Made by a program: the position numbers and the translations under genes. From Flavobacteriaceae bacterium PS02337 (GTDB lineage: Bacteria; Bacteroidota; Bacteroidia; Flavobacteriales; Flavobacteriaceae): 64,000 bases of DNA. Positions 55,477 through 64,000 of the stretch are shown here, in pieces. The stretch covers positions 186,001 through 250,000 of the forward strand of contig JASCOE010000003.1 in the NCBI GenBank assembly GCA_029959285.1. The letters run 5' to 3'. The first letter of the stretch is position 1. Each line of letters begins with the position of its first letter. The notes beneath the pieces are model-generated. The model searched no databases, had not been told where the DNA came from, and was given only the letters and a program-made list of their open reading frames with translations.

Positions 55477-55527
55477 AATCTGCTAAATCTGCGAGAAAAA
55501 TTTAAACTCTCGCAGATTTAGCAGATT
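55477..55527. repeat. Perfect 20-nt inverted repeat AATCTGCTAAATCTGCGAGA
   Basis: Arms at 55477-55496 and 55508-55527 are exact complements with an 11-nt loop, 24 nt before the GH127 ATG. With the previous repeat it fills the 237-nt gap 55314-55550. Confidence 0.92.
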
Positions 55528-55550
55528 CAGCAGATTAAATTTATATCAAA

Positions 55551-57566
55551 ATGAAAAAGAATATCATCATCTCAAGTTTATTTCTTTCAACTGTAATCTT
55601 TGCTCAGAACAAAGGTTTGGTTGCCAATTCAGAAAGTCCGTATTCGAAACTGCAGAGTGTAGGCCTGCAAGATGTAAAATGGACAAACGGCTTTTGGAAA
55701 GAACAATTTGATGTAGAAACCAAAAATACCTTGCCGTATATGTGGGATTTGTATCATAATGAAACTTCGCATGCTTACAAAAACTTCGAAATTGCAGCAG
55801 GTTTGAGTAAAGGAACTTTCAAAGGACCTTCGTTTCATGATGGTGATTTCTATAAGATTTTTGAAGGAATGGCGGCAACTTACGCCGTTACAAAAGATAA
55901 AAAACTCGATGCCGAAATGGATAAAGCAATTGCGCTTTTCGCGAAAGTGCAACGCAAAGACGGTTATATCCATACGCCAGTTTTAATTGATGAACGCTGG
56001 GGAACTTTAGGTCCAGAAGAAGTGAAAAAACAATTGGGTTTTGAGAAATACAATATGGGACATTTAATGACTGCAGCATGTATTCATTATCGTGCCACGG
56101 GAAAAACCAACTTCTTGAATATAGCAAAAGGTGTTGCCGATTTCTTATATGATTTCTATAAAAAAGCATCGCCAGAATTGGCTAGAAATGCAATTTGTCC
56201 GTCTCATTATATGGGAATTGTTGAAATTTATAGAACAACAAAGAATCCAAAATATCTGGAATTAGCCAATAATTTAATTGATATTAAAGGAACTACAAAT
56301 GACGGAACGGATGATAATCAAGATAGAGTTCCGTTTAGACAGCAAACAACTGCAATAGGACATGCTGTACGCGCGAATTACCTTTATGCTGGAGTTGCCG
56401 ATTTGTATGCTGAAACTGGTGAAAAGAAATTATTAGACAATTTAGAATCGATTTGGGATGACGTAACCTATCGTAAAATGTACATTACTGGAGGATGCGG
56501 TTCATTATATGATGGAGTTTCGCCAGACGGGACTTCTTATGATCCAACGGTGGTTCAGAAAATTCATCAGGCCTACGGAAGACCTTTTCAATTGCCCAAT
56601 GCAACGGCTCATACAGAAACTTGTGCAAATATTGGAAACGTTTTATGGAATTGGAGAATGCTTCAAATTACGGGAGATGCTAAATATGCTGACATTGTTG
56701 AATTAGCATTATACAACAGCGTGCTTTCTGGAATGGATTTGGAAGGTGAAAAATTCCTTTATAATAATCCGCTCAATGTTTCTAACGATTTGCCATTTCA
56801 CCAAAGATGGGGCAATGAACGAGAAGGATATATTGCCTTATCAAATTGCTGTGCACCAAACGTAACGAGAACAATTGCCGAAGTTGGAAATTATGCCTAC
56901 AATATTTCAAAAGATGGTTTGTATGTGAATTTATACGGAAGTAATTCATTAAAAACTAAATCTTTAAACGGAGAAGAAATCGAAATTGAACAGCAAACTA
57001 ATTATCCTTGGGACGGAAAAATAACGTTGAAAATTGTAAAAGCTCCAAAAGATTTACAGAATCTCTTTTTGAGAATTCCAGGTTGGAGTCAGAATGCTGA
57101 AATTTCGATAAACAATTCAAAAATTAATGATAAAATTGCTTCAGGAACTTATTTCAAAATAAATCAAAAATGGAAAAAAGGAGATGTAATTGAATTGAAT
57201 CTTCCGATGCCAGTTGAAGTTATGGAAGCCAATCCGTTGGTAGAAGAAGTTAAAAATCAGGTTGCTGTAAAAAGAGGACCTTTGGTTTATTGTTTAGAAT
57301 CTGATCAATTGCCTGCAAAAGTTAGTGTAAATAATGTCGCTTTGAAAGTTAATTCAACATTTACTACTAATCATTTTACCTTAAATAATAGAAATTTAGT
57401 TAGCATTGATGCTGAAGCAGTAATAAATGCTAATAATTCATGGAACAAAACGTTGTATAAACCTCTTTCGTCTAAAGATGCCAATGCAATATCGGTTAAA
57501 TTGGTTCCTTATTTTGCATGGGGAAATAAAGGAAAAGGAGAAATGACGGTTTGGATGTCGCATTAA
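55551..57566 (+). CDS. GH127 beta-L-arabinofuranosidase-type hydrolase, exported
   Basis: A 671-residue enzyme, signal peptide residues 1-18 (V-I-F-A-Q). Key residues match the zinc/cysteine mechanism of HypBA1: E356-T-C358 in HTETCANIGN and the pair C433-C434 in SNCCAPNVTRTIAE; one of the pair is the nucleophile. The (alpha/alpha)6 barrel carries GGCGSLYDGVSPDGTSYDP, FEGMAATYAVTKDKKLDAEMDKAI, and a C-terminal beta domain (LRIPGWSQNAEISINN). It releases beta-L-arabinofuranose or a related sugar from pectin; RG-II-linked GH127 enzymes are known. Confidence 0.93.
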   Translation: MKKNIIISSLFLSTVIFAQNKGLVANSESPYSKLQSVGLQDVKWTNGFWKEQFDVETKNTLPYMWDLYHNETSHAYKNFEIAAGLSKGTFKGPSFHDGDFYKIFEGMAATYAVTKDKKLDAEMDKAIALFAKVQRKDGYIHTPVLIDERWGTLGPEEVKKQLGFEKYNMGHLMTAACIHYRATGKTNFLNIAKGVADFLYDFYKKASPELARNAICPSHYMGIVEIYRTTKNPKYLELANNLIDIKGTTNDGTDDNQDRVPFRQQTTAIGHAVRANYLYAGVADLYAETGEKKLLDNLESIWDDVTYRKMYITGGCGSLYDGVSPDGTSYDPTVVQKIHQAYGRPFQLPNATAHTETCANIGNVLWNWRMLQITGDAKYADIVELALYNSVLSGMDLEGEKFLYNNPLNVSNDLPFHQRWGNEREGYIALSNCCAPNVTRTIAEVGNYAYNISKDGLYVNLYGSNSLKTKSLNGEEIEIEQQTNYPWDGKITLKIVKAPKDLQNLFLRIPGWSQNAEISINNSKINDKIASGTYFKINQKWKKGDVIELNLPMPVEVMEANPLVEEVKNQVAVKRGPLVYCLESDQLPAKVSVNNVALKVNSTFTTNHFTLNNRNLVSIDAEAVINANNSWNKTLYKPLSSKDANAISVKLVPYFAWGNKGKGEMTVWMSH

Positions 57567-57646
57567 ACTTGGACGCAGATGAAACGGATTTACTTCGTAA
57601 AGATGCTGATTAAAACGGATTTTTAAATTGTCTTAAATGCTATCAT

Positions 57647-57720
57647 CTTTGTCAAAGTTTTAAACTTTGACAAAGATTTTAAATAACCACATTGTTTGTC
57701 ATTCTGAGGAACGAAGAATC
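57647..57720. repeat. CTTTGTCAAAGTTT palindrome plus GTCATTCTGAGGAACGAAGAATC remnant
   Basis: CTTTGTCAAAGTTT (57647-57660) pairs with AAACTTTGACAAAG (57662-57675), and a 26-nt word at 57694-57720 matches the arm at 50383. Nearby 57575-57630 resembles the ATCCGT-family repeat at 22418. Confidence 0.85.
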
Positions 57721-57828
57721 ACACACGTAATTCGACAAAGATTGAGAATTAAGATTGCGGATTTTCTTTTGTGATCTTTCCTTCGTAAAGATGGCAAAAA
57801 ATGAGATCAATAAATAAACCATTAAAAA

Positions 57829-58815
57829 ATGAAATATATTTTAGCATTATTTTTAATAACAACACTTTCATTATCAGCCCAAACGCTCGATAATAAATTG
57901 GCATTAACTGTTGCGCAAGATGGCTCTGGAGATTTTAAAACGATTCAGGAAGCGATTAATAATGTAAAAGACAATTCAGAAAAGCGGGTTGTAATAACTA
58001 TAAAGCCTGGGAAATATGTTGAAAAGCTAGAGATTCCATCTTCTAAAGCTTTCATTACTTTAAAAGGAAAAGATCGAAATAAAACTATCATTTCATTTGA
58101 TGATTATTCAGGAAAACCGCTTCGTGAAAATGATTCTTCAGGAAAAAAAGCATTCGGAACTTCAACTTCTTATTCTTTTCAAATTAAAGGAAATGACTGT
58201 ACGTTAGAAAATCTTACGATTGAAAATACAGCGGGAAGAGTAGGACAGGCAGTAGCTCTTCATATAAAAAGCGATCGGGTTATTGTGAAGAACTGCAATC
58301 TTTTAGGAAATCAGGACACGCTTTATTTATCAGAAGGAAATACTCGTACGTATTTTGAAAACTGTTTTATTAACGGAACAACCGATTTTATATTCGGTGC
58401 TGCAACGGCGTATTTTTATAAATGCACTATCGAAAGTTTAACGAATTCGTACATCACGGCAGCTTCAACTCCGCAAGGTCAAGAGTATGGATTTGTTTTT
58501 GAAGATTGTAAACTAACAGCAAAAGATAAATCGGTTGATAAAGTTTTTCTGGGAAGACCTTGGAGACCTTACGCACAAACTGTTTTCCTTAATACAGATA
58601 TTGGTTCGCATATTATACCAGAAGGTTGGAATGAATGGATCGATACGAGATTTCCAAATAAAGATAAAACGGCATATTATGCAGAATTTGGCAGTAAAGG
58701 TTTGAGTGCCAAAAATGTTTCTGAGAGAGTTTCTTGGTCGCATCAATTGAAAAAAGAAGATGTTAAAAAATACAATAGAGATTTAGTTTTGAATGGATGG
58801 AATCCAAATAAATAA
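57829..58815 (+). CDS. CE8 pectin methylesterase, exported
   Basis: A 328-residue right-handed beta-helix enzyme with a signal peptide (residues 1-17, L-S-A-Q). All CE8 motifs are present: VAQDGSGDFKTIQEAIN, the first Asp in GNQDTLY (D163), the nucleophile Asp in GTTDFIFGAA (D186) and the Arg in LGRPWRPYAQTVF (R243). It removes methyl groups from homogalacturonan, making it cleavable by the PL1 lyase and GH28 in this locus. Last gene before the terminator at 58877. Confidence 0.96.
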   Translation: MKYILALFLITTLSLSAQTLDNKLALTVAQDGSGDFKTIQEAINNVKDNSEKRVVITIKPGKYVEKLEIPSSKAFITLKGKDRNKTIISFDDYSGKPLRENDSSGKKAFGTSTSYSFQIKGNDCTLENLTIENTAGRVGQAVALHIKSDRVIVKNCNLLGNQDTLYLSEGNTRTYFENCFINGTTDFIFGAATAYFYKCTIESLTNSYITAASTPQGQEYGFVFEDCKLTAKDKSVDKVFLGRPWRPYAQTVFLNTDIGSHIIPEGWNEWIDTRFPNKDKTAYYAEFGSKGLSAKNVSERVSWSHQLKKEDVKKYNRDLVLNGWNPNK

Positions 58816-58876
58816 ACTCATAATAAACTTTGGAATTTTGTAAATTTCAATAAAGCAAAATATTTTTAGTATAACG

Positions 58877-58907
58877 CCCGCTGCCTTTGATGGTTAGCGG
58901 GTTTTTT
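58877..58907 (+). terminator. Terminator after the pectin methylesterase gene
   Basis: CCCGCT (58877-58882) pairs with AGCGGG (58896-58901) across a 13-nt loop, followed by six T. It separates the enzyme operon from the SusC/SusD unit. Confidence 0.8.
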
Positions 58908-58934
58908 ATTGTTTTTTTGACTTGGAAAACTAAA

Positions 58935-58952
58935 AATGTAATCGTTTACATT
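58935..58952. promoter_or_regulatory. Candidate LacI-type operator upstream of susC (AATGTAATCGTTTACATT)
   Basis: An 18-bp palindrome with one mismatch; the core TGTAATCG-TTTACA matches the site at 27186 in 13 of 14 positions. It is 557 nt from the SusC start, with no gene between. The rest of the 694-nt gap holds the CAGG site and promoter (59332-59376); no coding frame was seen in it. Confidence 0.6.
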
Positions 58953-59331
58953 TCATTGGTCAGAATTTTACGTTTAAAAATTATTTTTCTTCAATTTTTT
59001 TTTAACCCTAATATCAATAGTATCCTGTAGCTATTTTGTAAGTTTTTTAATGTAAATTAAATGTTATTTTAATAATTATCTCTAACGTTTTCGTAAATTT
59101 TAAGTGTTTATAAGCTCTTACGTATCAGGAGTGCTACCTCATAGTTTTGCAGAATAAATAGTATATGTATATTTTTGATAAAAATCTTATCGTTTTTTGC
59201 TAAAAATGGGATTGTAAATTTTGTTTTAAGCAATCAATTGTCTTGAATATTCTGTATCGTTTATTTTTTTCGACCGTTTTTTATTAATATTGTTTTTTTT
59301 GAGTCCTTTTTTTGAAATTATGTTTTTAAAA

Positions 59332-59345
59332 CAGGATACAGCAGG
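59332..59345 (+). promoter_or_regulatory. CAGG-N6-CAGG direct repeat, site 3
   Basis: CAGG at 59332 and 59342, then ACGG and TTG (59350). Matches sites at 27344 and 36315. An ACAGGATA inverted match lies at about 59021 on the other strand. Confidence 0.7.
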
Positions 59346-59349
59346 ACGG

Positions 59350-59376
59350 TTGTCATATATCATCGTTATATTTTTG
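59350..59376 (+). promoter_or_regulatory. Probable promoter of the SusC/SusD operon
   Basis: TTG (59350-59352), a 16-nt spacer, and TATTTTTG (59369-59376), a match to TANNTTTG. The spacing is shorter than the 19-nt consensus, which would suit an activator-dependent promoter. The leader to 59509 is about 125 nt. Confidence 0.6.
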
Positions 59377-59508
59377 GAATACTAAAATAAATGTGTTTTA
59401 AACATTTAATAAAATTCTTTAAGATTTCTTTAAGTAAACTTTTATTATAATTAAGACATGTTTAACATGACTAACTAACAATTAATAACCTAACCAAAAA
59501 AAACATTT

Positions 59509-62500
59509 ATGAAACAAGCACTTATAAAAAGATGTAGTTTTCTTTTGTTTACATTGATGAGTGTGCTGAGTTATGCTCAAAGTAATCAAGTTACAGTAAC
59601 AGGAACTGTTACAGATAATTTAGGAGGACTTCTTCCTGGGGTTAACGTCACAGAAAAATCTACCAAGAATTCGGTGACAACAGATTACAATGGTAAATAC
59701 CAAATTAAAGTTAAGAGTGGCGGAACATTGGTTTTTTCTTTCATCGGAATGAAGAAAATTGAAATACCTCTTAATGATCGTACTATTGTTAATGCAAAAA
59801 TGGAAGACGATTTTAATCAATTAGAAAATATTGTTGTAGTTGGTTATGGTAGTCAAAAGAAAAAGGAACTTACTGGAGCTATTGCTACTATCAAGGCAGA
59901 TGATTTAATGGATTTGCCAGTTACAAATTTATCTGACGCATTAAAAGGATTAGTTCCTGGTGTTAGTGTAACTAGTGGAACTGGGCGTCCAGGTGAAGCA
60001 GGAAGTGTACAAATTCGTCAAACTTTTAGTTTGTCTAAAGATGGAGGTTTTAGTATTCCTTTGATTATTATTGATGATATGATTCAAGTTGATCCAAGTA
60101 ATGGTAAACCTACATTAGAGCAGTTTAATAGATTAGATCCTTCTGAGATTGAGAGTATTACTGTATTAAAAGATGGTTCTGCAGCAATTTACGGTTCTCG
60201 TGCATCACAAGGAGCAATTTTTGTAAAAACGAAACGTGGTAAAGCTGGTAAAGCAAAATTCTCATACAATAGTCAATTTGCTATAAACGACGCTGTTAGT
60301 CATAGTAAAGTATTAAATGCTTATGAGTTTGGAGTTTTTAGTAATAGATTTTTTAAATCAAGAGTTGCTGCGCCTGCTGTAATCGATCCTGCAACGATAT
60401 ATTCAGATGCTGAATTGGAGCAAATGAAAGGCTTAAATTACAACTGGTTAGATGAAGCTTGGAAGCCAGCTATTCAACAAAAACACTCATTTAACGTGAG
60501 TGGAGGTTCTGAAGATATTACGTATTTTGCTGGTGCTACTTACCTAACGCAAGATGCTAACTTAGGAAATCAAAAATATGATAAGTGGAATTTCCGTACA
60601 GGTATTAATGCAAAAATTGCTAAGAATTTAGATTTTTCTGCTTCTGTTTCTGGAAATGTTGGATTTATAGATAAATCGTTTACTAAAGCGTCATCTAATA
60701 TTAGTGATGGTAGTTATGCTTCTGCTTCAGGCGGAGAACAAGCAGATTACGGTTTCTTGTTACACATGCCACAACATGTGCCTTGGCAAACAACTTTAAG
60801 CGATGGTAAACAATATTATGTATCTCCATTTCCTAATTCAAACAAAAACTTCGGAAGTGCAAATGCAAATAATAATATTGCAGGTTGGAACTATTTTGCA
60901 AATTTAAATAACGGTTCACACCAAACTACTGATGATAATACTTGGAACGTAAATGCTTCGTTAAATTATAAAATAGCTGCAATTAAAGGATTGTCTTTCA
61001 AAGTAAGTTATTCTAGAAATCAAAGTTCAACTTATAGTGAGCAAATTCAATTGCCTTACGATTTAGTTAGAATTAGAGATTATCAACTTCAAGATAGACA
61101 CTTAGCAAGTTCTGCTAATCCTAGCTTTTATAATGCATCAACTAATCCGACAGGTAGTTATGTTTTAGAAACTAACGTAAGAAACTCAAGAGTTTATTAT
61201 AATAATACTGATAGTAAAAGTACTCAAGGAGATTTCTTGATTAACTATGATAGAACTTTTGGAGATCACCAAATTGGCGCTATGGTAGGTGGAGAGGCTT
61301 CTGAAACATACAATACTTTTACACGTTTAGCTTATGAAAATACTGGAAAAGATTATTTAGGAGATTATCGTACAGCTGGTACATTAAGTCTTTCTAATAG
61401 CCAGGCTACAAAAGTAGAAGGAGGAACGTTATCTTATTTTGGACGTTTTAACTATAGCTTTAAACAAAAATACTTGTTCCAATTTGTTCTTCGTAGTGAT
61501 GCTTCGACAAAATTTGCACCAGAAAATTATTGGGGAACTTTCCCATCGGTTCAAGTTGGTTGGGTAATGTCTAAAGAAAGCTGGTTTGAAAAAAGTGTGC
61601 CATGGGTTGATTTCTTCAAAATTCGTTATTCAATTGGTAAAACAGGGAAAGATAATATCAGTCCTTGGAGATGGGAACAATATTACGATCTTATCGTTGA
61701 TAAAGGATTTCAATTTGGACCTGGTACAGCTACTAGCGGTGGAGGATTTAACGGAAATGGTTTAACGCCTAGAGTAAACCCTAATAGAGATGTAACTTGG
61801 GATACTACAATTAAAAACAACGTCGGAGTTGATATTAATTTCTTGAAAAACAGATTAAGTTTAACGTATGATTACTACTACGACAAAAATAAAGATATGC
61901 TTACAGATATGAGTAGTGCTGTTGGAGTGCCAATTTCTGTAGGAGGTGCGTATGCTGAACAAAATTATGGTAGAATTGATGCATGGGGACATGAAGTTGC
62001 TATTAGCTGGAGCGATAAAATAAAAAGTAACATGAGTTACAATATTGGAATCAACTTTAGTTATAACAACAATGAAGTTAAAAAATATCCAGATCAAGGA
62101 AATTTAGTTCCATCTAATAATACTACAAGAGTTGGATATTCATCTTTCAATCCTGTATGGGGATTTGAAACTTGGAAAGGAACATCAACAGGAGACGGTA
62201 TTTTACGTACAGATGAGGATATTGCAAATTACTGGGCATATTTAACAGAACGTGCAACTGCAGTTGGTGGAGTGCCAAGATATTTCGATATCAACTCTGC
62301 AGCAGGTATGAGAAAAGGATCTTTAGCGTATCAAGATGTTGCTGGACAACTTAATCCAGATGGTACTTTAGCTCCTGCAGACGGACAAATCATGAAAGAT
62401 AATGATTATGTGAAATTAGCTAACAGCAGTAGAACTTATGGTTTTACAACAAACTTAGGGTTTAAATATGAGGGATTCTCTTTAAGAACTCAAATCGCAA

Positions 62501-62904
62501 CTTCATGGGGAGGAGCTAATTTTGTAGACTTAGTAAATCAAGGTACATCATCTGCACACAATATGTGGTCTCGCGAAAGTTTTTGGAGCGATATGTATGG
62601 TGATGATAATCCAAATGGAAAATATCCAAACGTAGCACAATGGGCATATATGTCTAGTCCATCAGATTTCTGGCAATTGAATACTTTCCGTTGTTTTGTT
62701 AGAAACTTAAGTGTTAATTATGATATTCCTAAGAAAGTTTTTGCAGATACAAAAATCGCTGCTATCACATTGGGTATAACAGGTAATAACCTTTGGGATT
62801 TATACAATCCTTATCCAGATCATTATAGAAACATGTATGATAATTCTTCTGTAAATTATCCTACACTTAGAACTTGGTCGCTTAATTTTAACGTATCATT
62901 CTAA
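59509..62904 (+). CDS. SusC/RagA-family TonB-linked outer-membrane transporter
   Basis: A 1131-residue outer-membrane protein. Signal peptide to about residue 23 (L-S-Y-A-Q), then a CarboxypepD_reg-like domain (VTGTVTDNLGGLLPGVNVTEKST), then the VVVGYGSQKKKELTGAI block, a plug domain (LSDALKGLVPGVSV, ESITVLKDGSAAIYGSRASQGAI) and a beta-barrel ending in aromatic WSLNFNVSF. No STN domain is present, so signalling through an anti-sigma factor is unlikely. It imports oligosaccharides with its SusD partner, whose gene follows by 19 nt. The enzyme set implies pectin oligosaccharides. Confidence 0.96.
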   Translation: MKQALIKRCSFLLFTLMSVLSYAQSNQVTVTGTVTDNLGGLLPGVNVTEKSTKNSVTTDYNGKYQIKVKSGGTLVFSFIGMKKIEIPLNDRTIVNAKMEDDFNQLENIVVVGYGSQKKKELTGAIATIKADDLMDLPVTNLSDALKGLVPGVSVTSGTGRPGEAGSVQIRQTFSLSKDGGFSIPLIIIDDMIQVDPSNGKPTLEQFNRLDPSEIESITVLKDGSAAIYGSRASQGAIFVKTKRGKAGKAKFSYNSQFAINDAVSHSKVLNAYEFGVFSNRFFKSRVAAPAVIDPATIYSDAELEQMKGLNYNWLDEAWKPAIQQKHSFNVSGGSEDITYFAGATYLTQDANLGNQKYDKWNFRTGINAKIAKNLDFSASVSGNVGFIDKSFTKASSNISDGSYASASGGEQADYGFLLHMPQHVPWQTTLSDGKQYYVSPFPNSNKNFGSANANNNIAGWNYFANLNNGSHQTTDDNTWNVNASLNYKIAAIKGLSFKVSYSRNQSSTYSEQIQLPYDLVRIRDYQLQDRHLASSANPSFYNASTNPTGSYVLETNVRNSRVYYNNTDSKSTQGDFLINYDRTFGDHQIGAMVGGEASETYNTFTRLAYENTGKDYLGDYRTAGTLSLSNSQATKVEGGTLSYFGRFNYSFKQKYLFQFVLRSDASTKFAPENYWGTFPSVQVGWVMSKESWFEKSVPWVDFFKIRYSIGKTGKDNISPWRWEQYYDLIVDKGFQFGPGTATSGGGFNGNGLTPRVNPNRDVTWDTTIKNNVGVDINFLKNRLSLTYDYYYDKNKDMLTDMSSAVGVPISVGGAYAEQNYGRIDAWGHEVAISWSDKIKSNMSYNIGINFSYNNNEVKKYPDQGNLVPSNNTTRVGYSSFNPVWGFETWKGTSTGDGILRTDEDIANYWAYLTERATAVGGVPRYFDINSAAGMRKGSLAYQDVAGQLNPDGTLAPADGQIMKDNDYVKLANSSRTYGFTTNLGFKYEGFSLRTQIATSWGGANFVDLVNQGTSSAHNMWSRESFWSDMYGDDNPNGKYPNVAQWAYMSSPSDFWQLNTFRCFVRNLSVNYDIPKKVFADTKIAAITLGITGNNLWDLYNPYPDHYRNMYDNSSVNYPTLRTWSLNFNVSF

Positions 62905-62923
62905 TCAAAATTAAAAAGAAATT

Positions 62924-64000
62924 ATGAAAACACCATTTAAATATATAACGCTATCACTATTGCTTGCTGTAGGTGCTGCTTCTTGTAGTGATGATTTTCT
63001 AAAAGATAAGAAAGGTTATGGTTTTTACGACGATACGTTTTACCAAACTCAAGAACGTGTTCAAGCCTACGTAGACAATCAATATTATGATTTTTATAGT
63101 GCTTTTAAGTCACCAACTGCAACTATTATCGGTTCTTATACAGATACAAACTCAAGATTGACAGAAGAGTTAGGTGGTACTCAGGACTTTATCAATCCGA
63201 ATAAAACAATTATCAATTCGGCAGATGCAAGTGGTTACTATGGAGCAAAATTAGCAACTAGTATTAATAACCATCCTTACAACAGAATTAGAGAGTGTAA
63301 TGCATTTTTAGAAGATGTAGATGTAAAAGGAGCAAATCTGGATAAAACATTTCGCGATCAGGCAAAAGGACAAATGTATTACATGCGTGCTATGCAGTAT
63401 TTTGATTTAATGCGTGTTTACGGAGGAGTGCCAATTGTTACAACTGTTCAGGCAGCTGCAGCAGATGATCCATCTATTCAAATTCCGAGAGCTAAACCTT
63501 CTGAAGTGGTAGCACAAATCGTAAAAGATTTAGACATGGCGGCAAGTTTATTGCCAGGAAACTGGGCTTCTGGAGCTTACGGACGTTTTACAAAAGGTGC
63601 TGCTATGGCACAAAAATCTAGAGTACTTTTAACATTTGCTAGTCCATTATTCAATAAAAATTGGGATGGATCAAATGAGCGTTGGGAAGCTGCTTTGAAA
63701 GCGGGATTAGAAGCAGAAGCTCAATTGTCTGCTGACGGTTACGGTTTATACGGAAGCACAGCAAAACAATGGGAGCAAATGTTTTTAATTGATAATGCAT
63801 TTTGTTCAGAAGCAATCACGGTACAACTTCTTGGATTTGGTCCAACACAATCAAATAATAACTCTTGGGAAAGAGGTATTCGTTTATTAAGTTTAGGTGG
63901 AACAGGAGGAGGAGTTGCTGCACCGAAAGAAATGATTGATTTGTTCCCAATGGCAGATGGTAAAAGACCAACCGCAGCAAATGGTTACAACGATTTTACT
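62924..64000 (+). CDS. SusD/RagB-family surface glycan-binding lipoprotein (3' truncated)
   Basis: The frame from the ATG at 62924 is open to the window end (359 codons). Lipobox A-A-S-C (C21), then CSDDFLKDKKGYGFYDDTFY, RIRECNAFLEDVD, AKGQMYYMRAMQYFDLMRVYGGVPIVT (the hallmark SusD TPR-like segment) and ITVQLLGFGPTQSNN. It sits over the SusC barrel as the ligand-capturing lid. Follows SusC by 19 nt. The C-terminal third lies beyond the window. Confidence 0.95.
   Translation, partial: MKTPFKYITLSLLLAVGAASCSDDFLKDKKGYGFYDDTFYQTQERVQAYVDNQYYDFYSAFKSPTATIIGSYTDTNSRLTEELGGTQDFINPNKTIINSADASGYYGAKLATSINNHPYNRIRECNAFLEDVDVKGANLDKTFRDQAKGQMYYMRAMQYFDLMRVYGGVPIVTTVQAAAADDPSIQIPRAKPSEVVAQIVKDLDMAASLLPGNWASGAYGRFTKGAAMAQKSRVLLTFASPLFNKNWDGSNERWEAALKAGLEAEAQLSADGYGLYGSTAKQWEQMFLIDNAFCSEAITVQLLGFGPTQSNNNSWERGIRLLSLGGTGGGVAAPKEMIDLFPMADGKRPTAANGYNDFT

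Overview
The window reads as chromosome of a Flavobacterium-like member of the Bacteroidota. It is AT-rich, ribosome binding sites are weak, and a few promoters resemble the TTG-N19-TANNTTTG type. It also carries a SusC/SusD pair, many signal-peptide-bearing carbohydrate enzymes without ABC importers, and intergenic palindromic repeats of several families. No rRNA, tRNA, CRISPR array, transposase or phage gene was seen. I read 42 protein genes; the first (5' edge) and last (SusD-like, 3' edge) are cut by the window.

Region 1 (1-13.2 kb) is housekeeping or accessory: a DUF1963-like fragment, a DKNYY protein, two exported thioredoxin-fold proteins, a PQQ-type sugar dehydrogenase lipoprotein, and a LytS/LytT-type two-component system with a small DUF3861-like gene. 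Divergent from the two-component system is a tripartite RND efflux operon (adaptor, pump, outer-membrane factor), followed by a small exported basic protein.

Region 2 (13.2-25.3 kb) is a divergent sugar-catabolic locus built around a symmetric promoter/operator region (21181-21410). Rightward lies a FAH-family hydrolase, a zinc alcohol dehydrogenase, an L-fucose-dehydrogenase-like SDR and an L-fuconolactonase-like amidohydrolase. These fit a non-phosphorylative L-fucose (or L-rhamnose) route to pyruvate plus lactate, but the sugar-acid dehydratase is not in the window. Leftward lie two modules, each a solute-binding-protein-like protein WITHOUT a signal peptide translationally coupled to a family III (CaiB/BaiF) CoA-transferase. 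They are followed by a Gfo/Idh/MocA oxidoreductase, a MaoC-type hydratase and the fucose permease FucP. No ABC permease or ATPase is present. This is the best candidate here for an undescribed system.

Region 3 (25.3-36.2 kb) holds a GH28 pectinase divergent from a beta-helix (GH141-like) protein whose C terminus looks like an L-rhamnose mutarotase domain. Next come a Gfo/Idh/MocA oxidoreductase and a sodium:solute symporter, then a HEPN-like orphan gene bracketed by two direct copies of a 98-bp palindromic element, a fosmidomycin-resistance-type MFS pump and an AraC regulator.

Region 4 (36.4-64 kb) is a one-direction pectin/rhamnogalacturonan utilisation locus: GH78, two beta-propeller glycosidase-like proteins, GH2, GH106, an SGNH acetylesterase, a DUF5703-type protein, a PL1 pectate lyase, GH127, a CE8 pectin methylesterase, and SusC/SusD. 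A CAGG-N6-CAGG direct repeat immediately upstream of a TTG element occurs before three transcription units (27344, 36315, 59332), and a TGTAATCG-type palindrome occurs before two (27186, 58937). These suggest shared regulation. Together, regions 2-4 plausibly take fucose/rhamnose-containing pectin from depolymerisation and outer-membrane import through monosaccharide uptake to central metabolism.
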